Source: [Phialemoniopsis] sp. UDSM-2020
Lineage: Eukaryota; Ascomycota; Sordariomycetes; Thyridiales; Thyridiaceae
Assembly (NCBI GenBank): GCA_018873225.1
Contig: JAEILZ010000005.1
Location: forward strand, 62,001 to 126,000
Direction of reading: 5' to 3'
Length of the DNA stretch: 64,000 bases
Shown here: positions 11,861 through 22,608 of the stretch, piece by piece
Position numbering within the stretch: the first letter of the stretch is position 1
Layout of the letters: each line of letters opens with the position of its first letter
Program-made: the position numbers and the translations under genes
The notes under the pieces: model-generated
Database searches by the model: none
The model's input: the letters and a program-made list of their open reading frames with translations, nothing else
Told to the model about the DNA's origin: nothing

Positions 11861-12688
11861 ATCGAAGAAGAGGTGGTAAGGATGGCCCAAGTGGCATCCG
11901 GAACTCAAGATGAAGATGACGGTATCTCAACCTGACAACTTGACTTAGAAAGAGCTAGACAGGACGATCTCATCTTTATAGCTGCTTCCAAGCTCAAGCC
12001 AAGACCCGACATGTTTCCTCCGGAGCAGCAAGTTTATGACACCCCGGTTTCTCCAGCTGCATCATAGCTACCTCCCCCGCAACAAAAAGAACATGCAGTT
12101 CTTTCAAGAACTATGAACCCCTGTATTCTCCTCATTTCCGGGCTGGCGGTGATATAGCGGGGTGCCAGAAGGCGGAGATCTTCTGGAGAACTACCACTTC
12201 AGGGGTAGCCGCTTTCGCTAGGCCATCCTCCTTCTGAGCTACGGCCTCACAGTTCCACTGGAGCCCCTCACTAGACCGAGGAGGCAAATCGTTCCGATAC
12301 CTCGTCCTTCAGCGCTGAGCGGTGAAAAGCGACTGTACAATGCGGCGAGATGACCCGACGGCCGAACACCGAGTGCTCAGCTTCCCGAAGCAGTTTTGCC
12401 GAGATCCTGACGTGGTGTGTGGAAGTTAGATTGCGTGGAACTCATTCCGAGCTGCCATCTTGTTCAGGTTTGGGGAACTGGTGAACGCACGCTCGCAAAG
12501 GTGCTCATCTATGCATAGGTCCAAGGCTCTCAATGGTAAGGTCCTGGAAAGAAGAAATCTCAATGTATCACTTGAGCTTCTCCTTACTATTCTTAACGAT
12601 TCAGGCTTTCAGGATCACATAGTTGATGCTTCACGTTCAACTTATCTATCCTCTGCCCTTGGATCCTTAAGCAAACCAATAGTGTCGA
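11861..12688. other. Intergenic, promoter of GH125 gene
   Basis: Apart from the minus-strand TATAAAG at 11974-11980 I see no coding or RNA feature. The distal half is the 3' flank of the P450 gene. Confidence 0.5.
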
Positions 12689-14347
12689 TTATCTTGAACG
12701 GCGCCAAATCTTCAGAGGCATTTCTCCTGGCACCATATTAAAGTGCTCCACGCGTTCCAGCTCCCAACATGACGAAGGAAGTGCCATCTCATACCTGCTG
12801 ACAAGCGAAGCCACCAACATTGTCTGCTCCAGGTAGCTGATATTACGGCCAATACATCCCCTTGCCCCAGCACTGAAAGTGATAAAGAACGGCTGCAGCT
12901 GCTTTCCCGCTTCACCCAGCCACCGCTCGGGGATGTACTTGTCTGCGTCTGGGAACATTCTCTCATCCCTGTGCGCCACGTAGGAGGAGATTGACACTTG
13001 GACATTGCCGGCAACGAACTCGCCCGCAATCCCGCACCCTTCAGGCGGTGTTTTGCGTGGTAGTCCAAAGGTCGTGGGAGGGAAAAGGCGCATGCTCTCA
13101 TCTAAACACGCGCGCAGGTAGGGCAGATCTTTGACTCTATCGTACGAGATGACGGGGTCGTCGACGTCGTCTGTGACACTGTCGATCTCTTCGCGCAACT
13201 TGGCCATCACAGGTGGGTTGCGGATGAGTTGGTATATGGCGTTCTGTATAGCGATGGCTGTCGTGACGGATCCAGCGTTCACTAACCAAGGACGGTCAGT
13301 ATATGTGGCAAGGGATGATTTGCGGTGGGACCTTACACATGACGCTCATCTCAGCGTAGAGTTCACCAAAAGGTAGCTGATTAGGAACTCCTTCCTTTGT
13401 CTCTAACAGAGCCTGAAAGAAGTCGTCAAGCTTCTCGCCTTCCTGATATCTCTGCAATCTTTTCCGGGTCTGATGAAGGACAATTCCGTCGAAGTCCTTG
13501 CCGACCTCTTGAAGCTTCTTATACTTAGGGGAGAAGAACGGCGCAACCTTGTAGACCATCTTGAACCAGTCCAATGACCAGACGAGATGAGACTGCGCGG
13601 TGAGAAGGCTGTGAATACCTTTGCGGTAGTGCGCTGGACGACGCGAGCCATCCAGTGATTCTGCCACAGTCTCGTCGTGTCCCTTGTCGAGGAAGCCTAG
13701 AATATTGCTCAGACCAATATCGACAATGGCCTCCATGGTGAAGAAGTTGACCCATTTTCGGAACTCGACTGTCAAGTCTTGCGGTGACACGTTTCCGTTC
13801 TTCTCGACGGGTGGGCTGGTGCATAGCTTGTCGAACTGCTTGATGAGGCGCTCGACCTTGTCGACAACTTTGAACTCCCAGGACTCCAGGTTCTTGAGGG
13901 CATATGCGCGAGACAAGTACTTTCTTTTACGCTGATGATCCTTCCTGTCGATGACATCGGCCACGTGGTAGTGAGTACCAGCCATAGTCTGGTAGAAATC
14001 GCCTTTCGAACATTTCGTGCCGTGTCCGTAGATATCCTAGCTATGCTTTAGCATCGGTATTCTTCATCAAGAATTGTTATGATCAAGCGAACCTTGATAG
14101 CCCTTGCATCGCAGTAAGACAGGGAATTGGGGCCAATGCGAAGAACAGGCTTGTTCTGGTGCAACTCAGCTAAGTGACGGCTGCGTGATCCTGTAGACGA
14201 CTCCCACATGTAAGGCCAATCGCTCAGGCCAGACCAGGTAGACATGGATGGGTGTTTCCGTAGGCCATGGGGATCGGCCAGCCATCGAAGCACCGGCCAA
14301 GCTACCAAGCGCCCGAGCGTCACGACAAGAACGAGAAGCCAGAACAT
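12689..14347 (-). CDS. Cytochrome P450 with altered I-helix motif
   Basis: Three exons give about 525 residues. The ATG at 14345-14347 starts a hydrophobic anchor (MFWLLVLVVTLGRLVAWPVL). Key P450 elements: the N-terminal beta region PVLRIGPNSLSYCDARAIKD, the ExxR of the K-helix in CLDESMRLFPP, the PERW motif, and the heme loop FSAGARGCIGR with its cysteine ligand. The I-helix reads NAGSVTTA: the acid of the (A/G)Gx(D/E)T(T/S) proton-relay motif is valine (GTC at 13265-13267). This can impair oxygen activation or mark an unusual chemistry. It is divergent from an NADPH-P450 reductase gene 706 bp away, suggesting a dedicated electron-transfer pair on the ER. Substrate unknown. The C-terminus MPLKIWRR resembles fungal benzoate-hydroxylase-like clans. 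Confidence 0.9.
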
Positions 14348-15053
14348 CGTTCGTCTTTCCAATAAAGCAGTAGACGAGCCAGAACGTGTCAAGAAATCAA
14401 TTTAGTCAGTGACTTTGACATTGAGCACATCTTCAAGCAGGAAGAGCCAAGAAGTATGGGCTCATGAATTATTTGTGTTCTTGCGCCGTCAAGAAAACCC
14501 TCATGCCTTTCTGTGTGACGCATCATCACGTAGGTGCTGCTCAGGTTGGCTGCTCTGGATCTGTCTCTTGTTGTGGCCATGGGCGAATTGCCTAAAGTGG
14601 AAATTCTCAAAGTGCCATGCTGAAGCTTCGGGCCCACATTCCCGATCTGACATTGGATCCATCGGGCCACCTTTCCGTTCCTGGATACTGTCTTTGGGTG
14701 GTTGCCAAAGTTGCAGCAGAACATCCCTAAATTTAACTTGACCATCTCCGGCCGGTTTCCGAAGTAGGCTCGAACGAAGTTGGGGGAAGCTTGGTCGTCA
14801 ATGACATAAGGGATGATCGGATGATTTCACCTGAAGAGAACGGTATGCTTCATCACCACAAACGGAGTAGCCGAGACCTGTTGTGAGCGATGGGTAAGAC
14901 TCTGGACTCGCCATCCAAAGGCTCAGTCGAATCAAAGGCATACCTCTGCCCAGGTCATTGGCATTTAATGTCAAAATTCCGCATTGTCGACAGAAGCTCT
15001 AAGATTCGACTCTACCTTACTACTCCCTTGTCATCTTGGCCTCTTTGTCAACA
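14348..15053. promoter_or_regulatory. Shared P450/reductase bidirectional promoter
   Basis: This 706-bp space lies between the P450 (minus) and reductase (plus) start codons. It holds a perfect palindrome CCGGCCGG at 14748-14755 near the centre, followed by another CCG at 14759-14761; such triplets suit Zn2Cys6 regulators, one of which lies at 17413-19568. No gene is visible inside. Co-regulation is inferred from layout alone. Confidence 0.4.
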
Positions 15054-17275
15054 ATGTCGACTATGGCACTCAACGCCTTGCTCCCCGATGCGCTGGGTGT
15101 CGCTATGCGTCACTCTAGCTGGGCTGATCTAATTGCGTTCGTTGCTGCAGCATCCGCAGGCGCGATCTGGGTAGAGACCAAGAAGAAACATCCACTCTAT
15201 CACCTCTGGTTTGAGCGCCCCCAGGCCCATCTCAAAGGCGCCAAAGCGGCAGAGACGGCAGAGAAGGACATATCCAAGCATATGTCTGAAGTAGTATGTT
15301 CCCTCCAGATTCTTTTGATGCATGTACCAGTCAGGAAATTACTAACAAGTAGCAGGGATCAAAGATTGTAATCTTCTACGGGACCCAGAGTGGTACAGCC
15401 CAACGCCTAGCACGAACACTGGCTCAGTCGATAGACCAACGCTTCTCCCAAAAGGTCTGCGTGGCGAGTTTGTCAGACTATGATGCCTCGTCAATAGCAT
15501 CCATCGACCGGGACGCCCTAGCAATCTTCATACTGTCCACATACGGAGAAGGAGACCCTCCAGACAATGCATATGCCTTTGCCGACTGGCTCCGGTTGGA
15601 CCTAGTCAAGGGGTCCCTTACCGGGTTGCGCTTCGCTATGCTTGGAGTCGGCAGCAGCAACTACAAGTGTTACAATCAGTTCTCACGCACTGCACATGAT
15701 GCGTTGTGTAAAGCTGGGGCATCTCCCGTCGTGAACCTCTGTCTTGCAGATGACGCGCAAGGCATGGTTGATGAGGGTTACTTCTCCTGGTCCATGAAGT
15801 TGTTCGATTGCTTCAAAAATAAGTTGAGAATACTGGAGGAAGTGCGTCCATATCAGCCATCCTTGGACATTCAGCCCTGTGCTGACGATATTTCCGCCGA
15901 CCGAACCGATGCTTCCTCGATGATCGACATGTACGCGCCCAAACCACAAGGCGCCCAACCGAAGTCCAGCGTGTCGCCTTTGCGTAAACTACCCGTTTCT
16001 GACGGTCGATTACTGGTCACAGAAACCAAGTCTGAACGCGCTTTTGTCCATCTGGAAGTCGACATATCTGCCCACCCTTACCTTAAATACGTCACTGGTG
16101 ATCACTTGGCCGTATGGCCTGAGAATCCAACGTCTGAAGTCGAAATTTTGTTTCGGAAACTTGGCATCTCTCATCAACAAACCTCGAAACTTGTCAAGAT
16201 TGTCAAGACGAGCCCAGACGCCCCCATATGGCACCCCGCTTGGGATAACCCTGTATCCCTTGAAGCTCTGTTCAGGGTTCATATGGACATCGGAGCAGCC
16301 TTTTCTCGAGAACTCATACAGTCTCTCCTCCAATTTGCACCATCCGCCTCGGCGGCTGACTTCTTACGCTCTATATCTGGAGATCAGAACGAGTATCGAA
16401 AGTATCGATCATCCAAGCCTCTCAGTCTAGCGGCTCTACTCAAAGATGCGAGCCCGGACAAGACATGGGACATACCGATGTCGTTCGTTTTGGAGAGACT
16501 TCCTCCCATGAAGCCAAGATACTACTCCATCTCGTCAGCTTCCAGTGTCCAGCCACGACGGATCTCTATTACTGTGCAGGTACAGAATGACATACTCGGC
16601 CACAAGAGCAGTGGTGGGGCGGTCGTCCGCGGACTAGCCTCCTGCTATCTTCACTCTCGTTGTACGGACAGCACCAACCTCGACCGCGACAGTACACGAG
16701 CAGTTGAAGCTCCGAGTTTGCAACTACCAGGGCTCTGGTGCCACATAAGGCGATCAAAGTTCAAGCTCCCGATGACCATGACTCGACCCATGTTAATGAT
16801 TGCCACGGGATCTGGCATCGCTCCGTTCAGGGGTTTCATCCAGCACGGCCTGAAGCAACTCAAGCTGGGCCATGAAGTGGGACAGATGGTCTTGATCTTT
16901 GGCTGCCGCAACTTGAAAGAACACTTGTATAAGGAAGAGCTCGATGCGGCGGAGAAAGTATCTGTGCTGAAGAATAGCAATGACCAGGGGCAGAACAAGA
17001 CGATACTGCAGACCATCACTGCCTACTCTCGAGATGGAGACCGACCATACCATGTTCAGGACAGGATTCGTGACAACCAAGCTTTGATAGAAGATCTCAT
17101 ATTGACACGTGAGGCAAACGTGTATATCTGTGGATCGACGGCGATGGCCGCGGGTGTTCGAGAGGCAATAATGGAGGTGGTCTGCCAGGCCCAAGGCTGG
17201 GACGGCGAACAGTTTGCTTCTTTTGAGTCGGGAGCGAAAAGGTCTCGCCGCTGGCAAGAGGATGTTTGGGGCTGA
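15054..17275 (+). CDS. NADPH-cytochrome P450 reductase (divergent paralogue)
   Basis: Two exons (15054-15293 and 15356-17275) give about 719 residues. The N-terminus has one membrane anchor (LIAFVAAASAGAIWVE). FMN domain: IVIFYGTQSGTA, STYGEGDPPDNA, GVGSSNYKCYNQF. FAD domain: KPRYYSISSAS. NADPH domain: MIATGSGIAPFRGFIQ, LIFGCRN and NVYICGSTAMAAGVREA. The C-terminus WQEDVWG keeps the terminal aromatic that stacks on FAD. Canonical reductases usually read GPGTG(V/I)APFRGF; here it is ATGSGIAPFRGF, so this is probably a secondary, pathway-linked copy rather than the housekeeping one. It passes electrons from NADPH via FAD and FMN to ER P450s, most likely the divergent neighbour. Confidence 0.93.
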
Positions 17276-17412
17276 AAGAGTTCTAGTCTTGTATGAGCTT
17301 AATAATCAAGTAGGATTGTTGACATACTCTTTTCAATCTGTACTCGTATCGCTTGATTGAGACAGAGACTTTTCCATTTCCATCGCCTGTTTACACTATG
17401 AACAGCCCCATT

Positions 17413-19568
17413 TCATTCTTGCCAGGAGCTCAGCAGCCCCGCAGTTATCGAACTAGTCTGCCATCCATGCTTGTCTTGCGTCTCATTAAGGATGCGCAAA
17501 AGGTATTCTCGCTCATAGGGTAGAGTGATTCTGTCCCCGATCAAAGAGATACCAAGGCTCGCCAAGAACATACCAGGCCCGAAGTTGGGGTCGGCTAGCC
17601 CGGTACCGCAGAGATACCTCAGTAGTGAAATAATGGTGTCCTGATTCTTCTGCAACATTGATCGACTGCCTAACCCCAATGTCGGCACGGTTGGGTTGAG
17701 TGAGGACAACAAAATCTTGGAGAAGGTCAAGTATTGTTGCACATGGACTAGGAGTGAAGGATGTTGCGTTAGACAAGTGTGCCTAGAAATGCATGGGTGG
17801 TATACTTACTGGCTGTTTCACTGAGCAGCCACACCTGAGGAAACGAGAAGGAGTCTTCCTGTATAGACTCAGGGATATAGTAGAAGGACTGATACTCGGC
17901 AGGCACATTGGATGACAGCTGCGCAGTGTAGTTCCACAGCTCTTGCCATAAAGCCTTGTTGTTTCGTCTCGTCGACAGCTCTGCCGTCTCTCCGAAACAG
18001 TACATAATGATGTTGGCGAGGTTCATGATGCATTGTTGTGTCCATAGCACCGTATTGGACGAATCGGGTACCGAAGACGGTGAGGAGGGTGACAAGGACG
18101 ACTCCTCGAGGAAAGAAATATTGAGATTAATGGTCAACGGGCGGTGCCGGACCAACGAACAGTGGATCTCCTGGCGAAGCGCTACCCAGTAGATTGCTTT
18201 TCGAAAGAAGTTCATCTCATGCTCAAAGCGTTCAGAATTAGTGAATGCCTTGATTCCTAGCAAGTACACTTCACGTTCCATGAGTTGAGCTGGGGACAGC
18301 CAGAGATTAGTAGGGCGTTCTAGAGAAATCGTAGAAAGAATGATATAGTCGTATTAGGCCAAGAATGGGAAAGTCTCTCACCTTCCATTTCCTCTTTCGT
18401 CCTAAGGATGACAGTCGCAGCAAATATATGGTCGTCAACCAGAACTTCTGGGTTTGTCAGTCGCGGAATCAAGTCATTCATACATTCATTGTGATAATGC
18501 TCTGCCCGTTCCGGATCGAGTTGTGACAGGTTTGCAAGATGTCTAGAAGCAAGAGCGTGTATCGCTTTCAACAATAAGCGACTCTTGGAGCTCCTCCTGA
18601 AGAGTTCTCTGCTGCAGTTCTTCGCCCAGTCATTGATATCAAACTAGAATAACGGAGTAATCGCGTCATTAGTGTCAGAACTCTTCGTTGTTGACTTAGT
18701 ACATACCCAAGAACTCATCTTGGTGAAAAAGTGCCGGAACAAGACGGCTTCCTCAGCCGTGGCTAGGGGCAAAAACGTGGGTGATGCTCCGTCGAAGCAA
18801 GGGTCACTGAAAGGGTCGACGCTACCTAATTCTGTCGGGTATATCTCTGTGTCTTGTTGAACCTCCATATCTTGTTGGATAATATCGTTCAATGTAGCCG
18901 TGTGCAAGGGTAGAGCCTGAGATTCGATAGCATGTTGAGAGTCACCAGAAGATGCAGAGTCGGCAATTGGATGTCGTAGATCAACTTCGGGTGTTGATGG
19001 TTCTTCCGCAAAGTCACCGACAAATGACACTTTGAACTCTTAGTAAGATAGCCTGCCACGTTGTATAGTTTGTACATACGCTCATTTGGGATGTCGGCCC
19101 AACGCTGATCGGTAGAAAAGGTGAAGGCGTTTGCCGCAGATGATGTTGAGCGGGTGGCATCGCTGACACTATTGGGTATCAGTTTATGAAGATGATACGT
19201 GTTGACACTGGTAACTGACCGTGTCATGTGTCGAAACTTGAGCCCACGATACCTTTCGCAAGGAATCTGTAGGTGCTCGCACGAGGCACAAGAGGGTTGC
19301 TTGTTGTCGCCTAAAAGCGCAGCCACAGAGCCGACCAGATGTCAGAGACCGGTCTACCGAAGGTCATTGGATTTTGGGAAGTCACAGATGATACTCACAT
19401 CTAGTATGCCTCCGCCGACAGGACTTTGAACGAGAGTCAGAGGTCACGAAGTCGCTGCATTGGAGAGAAACATACCACGCAGCCGTCCTTGATACGAAGT
19501 GAGCTCCTCGTGGTTGTTTCGCGGCCTTCGGTTTCGCCCCCTTCCGACTCATCACTAGAATCATACAT
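17413..19568 (-). CDS. Zn(II)2Cys6 transcription factor near P450/CPR pair
   Basis: The start ATG at 19566-19568 opens a short acidic/Thr-rich N-terminus. Exons then join to the zinc cluster DGCVSCRRRHTRCDN with CASCEHLQIPC; splice junctions after GCV and inside RC restore all six cysteines. Downstream exons carry an acidic stretch, an Ala/Leu-rich helix region (MLKAIHALASRHLANLSQL), the middle region (FFRKAIYWVALRQEIHCSL), and a C-terminal region typical of fungal regulators (QVWLLSETA..VQQYLTFSKILL). At least five introns are present, so exact boundaries in the centre are approximate. It lies tail-to-tail with the reductase gene, 137 bp apart, and is the best candidate for controlling the P450/reductase pair (inference). 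Confidence 0.85.
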
Positions 19569-19843
19569 AGCGTCTTTTCATGGTCCTTCCAGAAAATCAG
19601 TTTCGACCAAGGAGCAAGTTCCTTCATGAGAGGTCGCTGGTGAGTGAGAACCAAATACGTCGATGTCACGTGGAGAGCAACGTCTAACTATTTCTAGCCC
19701 TTCCCCGCACCAGGGGCCTGCAGAGACGGGACCCGAACTCCACTAATAGCCAACTAAAGGATGATGGTTGGGCAGTAAGAATGCAGCAGGCATTGATCAA
19801 ATTTAACTGCCTAGAACTCTACTACCACACCCAGAACCCACAC

Positions 19844-22216
19844 TCAACCAAGCTTGAGTTTTGTCTCAACCGCCACAGGATCAAACGCATCCACATGGAT
19901 CTTGCCAATGCCCAGCCTTTCAACCACGCCATCCTTATCAGGAGCCGATAACAACAGCACATTGAAGACTGGCCAGTACTTGTAGTCCTTGAACACCCGT
20001 AGATCGAACGGCTCATGGTTGTAGGATTCGTAAGAATCGGGATCCTCGACGGTACCGCTCTCGGGGTGGTCCCAAGAGCGGAAGACCTGCTCGTCCTCGT
20101 CCCATGAAGGATCAACATCTGTGCGGTCCCGCGTCGTGCGGGATAACGCAAGGAACTTGTGCGTCTTGTCCTTCGATTCCGGCACTAAGCTGCCATCAAC
20201 GAAGATGGTGCCAGCAACATTGCCCTGTGCATCAAAAACGGCAAGATGGCAGAGAACATGGCGGTCATCCTCGCAGGTCGATCGAAGAACAAACATGTCT
20301 GTGTGCTTGTCTGTCAATCTAAACTCTGCTACTTTGCCCTGGACCGTCAGTGTGCCGTTCTGGTCAGCAGCAAGCAGCCGTGCATCCGAATCCTTCGCGT
20401 GTACCAAAGGCCGAGGATAGCGAATGCCGTCGGGGCTAGGCTTATCGGAATCTAGTGTATAGTATGCGCCCAGACTGTCCTCATCGATGTGTCTCTGCCA
20501 TGATTCCCCTCCCGCATTCATGGATGCCTCACGGTGCTTTGTCGGACAGTCAACTGTGTGGCTTAGCTCGACACCGTGAGCGGCCTGAATGTCACATTGA
20601 CTTGCCGTGCACTCTCCCATGTTTGTAAAGCTGTCCTTCTTCTGGTATCGCACGGGTCCCACCCAGCCGGCCCACGTCCAAGACGGAAAAGTCTTGTCTC
20701 GTGTACACGTGCCGACGGGAGACCACAGCAACCCGACATCAAACAGAGTGGATGGTATGCCAAAGTAGAACGGCCCACGGAATGGTTCGGTCAGACGATT
20801 GAGGGCACCCAGGAGTGCACGGATCTTATCCTTGGGATCAGTGAAGTTGCGCTTGGTGTACTCGCCTACAGACATGGCGTATGCTTCAAAGAGGTCCTGA
20901 AACTCGTAGTCAAGGCTGTACCGTGCGTCAAAATCGGTCAGCGTTGCAGTGCCATCATCAGGATGAAGGTCTTCCCGTCCATAGCACCCTTTATCGCACA
21001 CGTAGTACACCTGTGAGTCTGTGAAGGTCAGTAGCCTCCTTGAGAGCAGGCGTTCCTGGTACGTCCAGCCCCGGGTGTTCCATCTGGAAAAGTTGATCGC
21101 ATCAGAATGGCTGTCGAGCATGTTGGCAATCGTCAAGCCCCGGACGTTCGCCTGCATCTGGACCTTTGTGCGTGGAATATTCTTATCTACTCCAGGGAGT
21201 CCACTGTCGGCGTCGATGCCCGCAGCTGCCACGATGGTCAACCACGCCGCCTCATAGACTTGGTCCATCCTTCCCACGTTCTGGAGGACATTCTCCATGT
21301 CGTCTTGCGTGATGCAAAGTGCGTCGACCCACACAAACTGACAGCCGAGTTTGCGTGTAACTTCCATCGCATGCACGATGGTCGTCGACGGCCTGTTTGC
21401 TTCTTGACCAAAGAACCCGGGTTGCCCCATTGCTCCTCGATTGGCCAACTTCTGCTTCATCTTCTGGTCTTTGCCCCACATGTAGCTCAGGGCAATGTAT
21501 CGGGCTCCCTTCGGAAGGGGCATGATGCAGCCGCGAGTCACGTCAATGACGGTGAGTTGAAAGTCTAGGCTGAGCCCAGACAGTCTTGTCGCGAGTGTGT
21601 CCTCGGAGGGACCGGTCTCCGGTTGGTGCGAGATATGCTGTGCCTCGCACCTCTGCAGCCATTTCGAGACATGCTCCCAGTCGATGGCCTCAGGCGCAAC
21701 CTCTCGTCCGAAGAGTGCAAGCTGGTTCTGCTGTAGCCCCTCGTCGTTGCCCAGGAGAAGGTGAATTTTGGGCGCGATTCTCGCGGCTTCGTATTCATCC
21801 CCGGTATCTCTGTCCAGTCTCTCAAGTACAGGATACGATGTATGGAGCTCTAGGTAAAGCGCAATGCGCTCCTTTGGATCTAGTTTGGGGTCGTTGACGA
21901 TGTCTTTTTGCAGGTCATGCGGCGACTGATTGCAGACCAGAACGCAGCCACGCTGTTCGTCAAGCTTGCTGGCAACGTACTGGGCACCATAGTGCTGCTC
22001 GATAGTGTACTTGAGCAGGCGACAGAAGCCGCAGTTGTCGTTTGACCATGTTTCCCTCAAGGTGCCCAGATGAACGTCGACATCGTCCAGCTTGTGGAGA
22101 GTACGTGGTTTGGTGAATAGGGTCTGAAGTGGCAACTGGCCACATCGCTCGCACAAGTTCAGCTCTGTCCCTGACCCCGCAGCGCCCACCACTGGTGGGG
22201 GTTCGGGTGCTCCCAT
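19844..22216 (-). CDS. HET-domain protein
   Basis: A single exon of 790 residues starts at an ATG at 22214-22216. The N-terminus has paired CxxC motifs (LCERCGQ and NCGFCRLL). The HET domain follows at about residues 245-400: YIALSYMWG, FVWVDALCITQDD, YEAAWLTIVAAAG and then RGWTYQERLLSRR, the three conserved HET blocks. The C-terminal half has no recognised domain. HET proteins mediate vegetative incompatibility cell death in ascomycetes, but most family members are uncharacterised. It sits between the regulator at 17.4-19.6 kb and the efflux pump. Absence of introns is common in this family. Confidence 0.92.
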   Translation of the reverse strand: MGAPEPPPVVGAAGSGTELNLCERCGQLPLQTLFTKPRTLHKLDDVDVHLGTLRETWSNDNCGFCRLLKYTIEQHYGAQYVASKLDEQRGCVLVCNQSPHDLQKDIVNDPKLDPKERIALYLELHTSYPVLERLDRDTGDEYEAARIAPKIHLLLGNDEGLQQNQLALFGREVAPEAIDWEHVSKWLQRCEAQHISHQPETGPSEDTLATRLSGLSLDFQLTVIDVTRGCIMPLPKGARYIALSYMWGKDQKMKQKLANRGAMGQPGFFGQEANRPSTTIVHAMEVTRKLGCQFVWVDALCITQDDMENVLQNVGRMDQVYEAAWLTIVAAAGIDADSGLPGVDKNIPRTKVQMQANVRGLTIANMLDSHSDAINFSRWNTRGWTYQERLLSRRLLTFTDSQVYYVCDKGCYGREDLHPDDGTATLTDFDARYSLDYEFQDLFEAYAMSVGEYTKRNFTDPKDKIRALLGALNRLTEPFRGPFYFGIPSTLFDVGLLWSPVGTCTRDKTFPSWTWAGWVGPVRYQKKDSFTNMGECTASQCDIQAAHGVELSHTVDCPTKHREASMNAGGESWQRHIDEDSLGAYYTLDSDKPSPDGIRYPRPLVHAKDSDARLLAADQNGTLTVQGKVAEFRLTDKHTDMFVLRSTCEDDRHVLCHLAVFDAQGNVAGTIFVDGSLVPESKDKTHKFLALSRTTRDRTDVDPSWDEDEQVFRSWDHPESGTVEDPDSYESYNHEPFDLRVFKDYKYWPVFNVLLLSAPDKDGVVERLGIGKIHVDAFDPVAVETKLKLG

Positions 22217-22608
22217 GGCGGAGTCGCTGACTTCTCGCCAGGGTGATTGCCGCGCAGATTGCTGGGATGTCGCGATCCGATGCCACCTTCTACTGGAGTA
22301 TTAGTAGCAGGAATCAGTCGTGATGCAGGCAGGCATTCCAAAATCATGGAAAGGTTGGTGCGAAGTCACTAGGGCAGATGCCAAGTGGTCCCTGTCAGCA
22401 TTGTTGCAGGGGTTTGTCGCATCACGACAACGACACGCAGGTAGGACGCGCGACTACTGGTTTTGACATTTGAGAACATGGACACAGACAAACTGTCCAA
22501 TGTCGACCCGGCTTATTCATGTGATGATATCGTGATTACTTCCCACTAATCTTTAATCATACCGTTTCCTAATTCCATAAAATCCCATTGCTTTCATCAT
22601 TTCCAGAT
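22217..22608. other. Intergenic, nothing seen
   Basis: Upstream flank of the HET gene and 3' flank of the efflux pump; no coding, RNA or repeat feature recognised. Confidence 0.5.
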
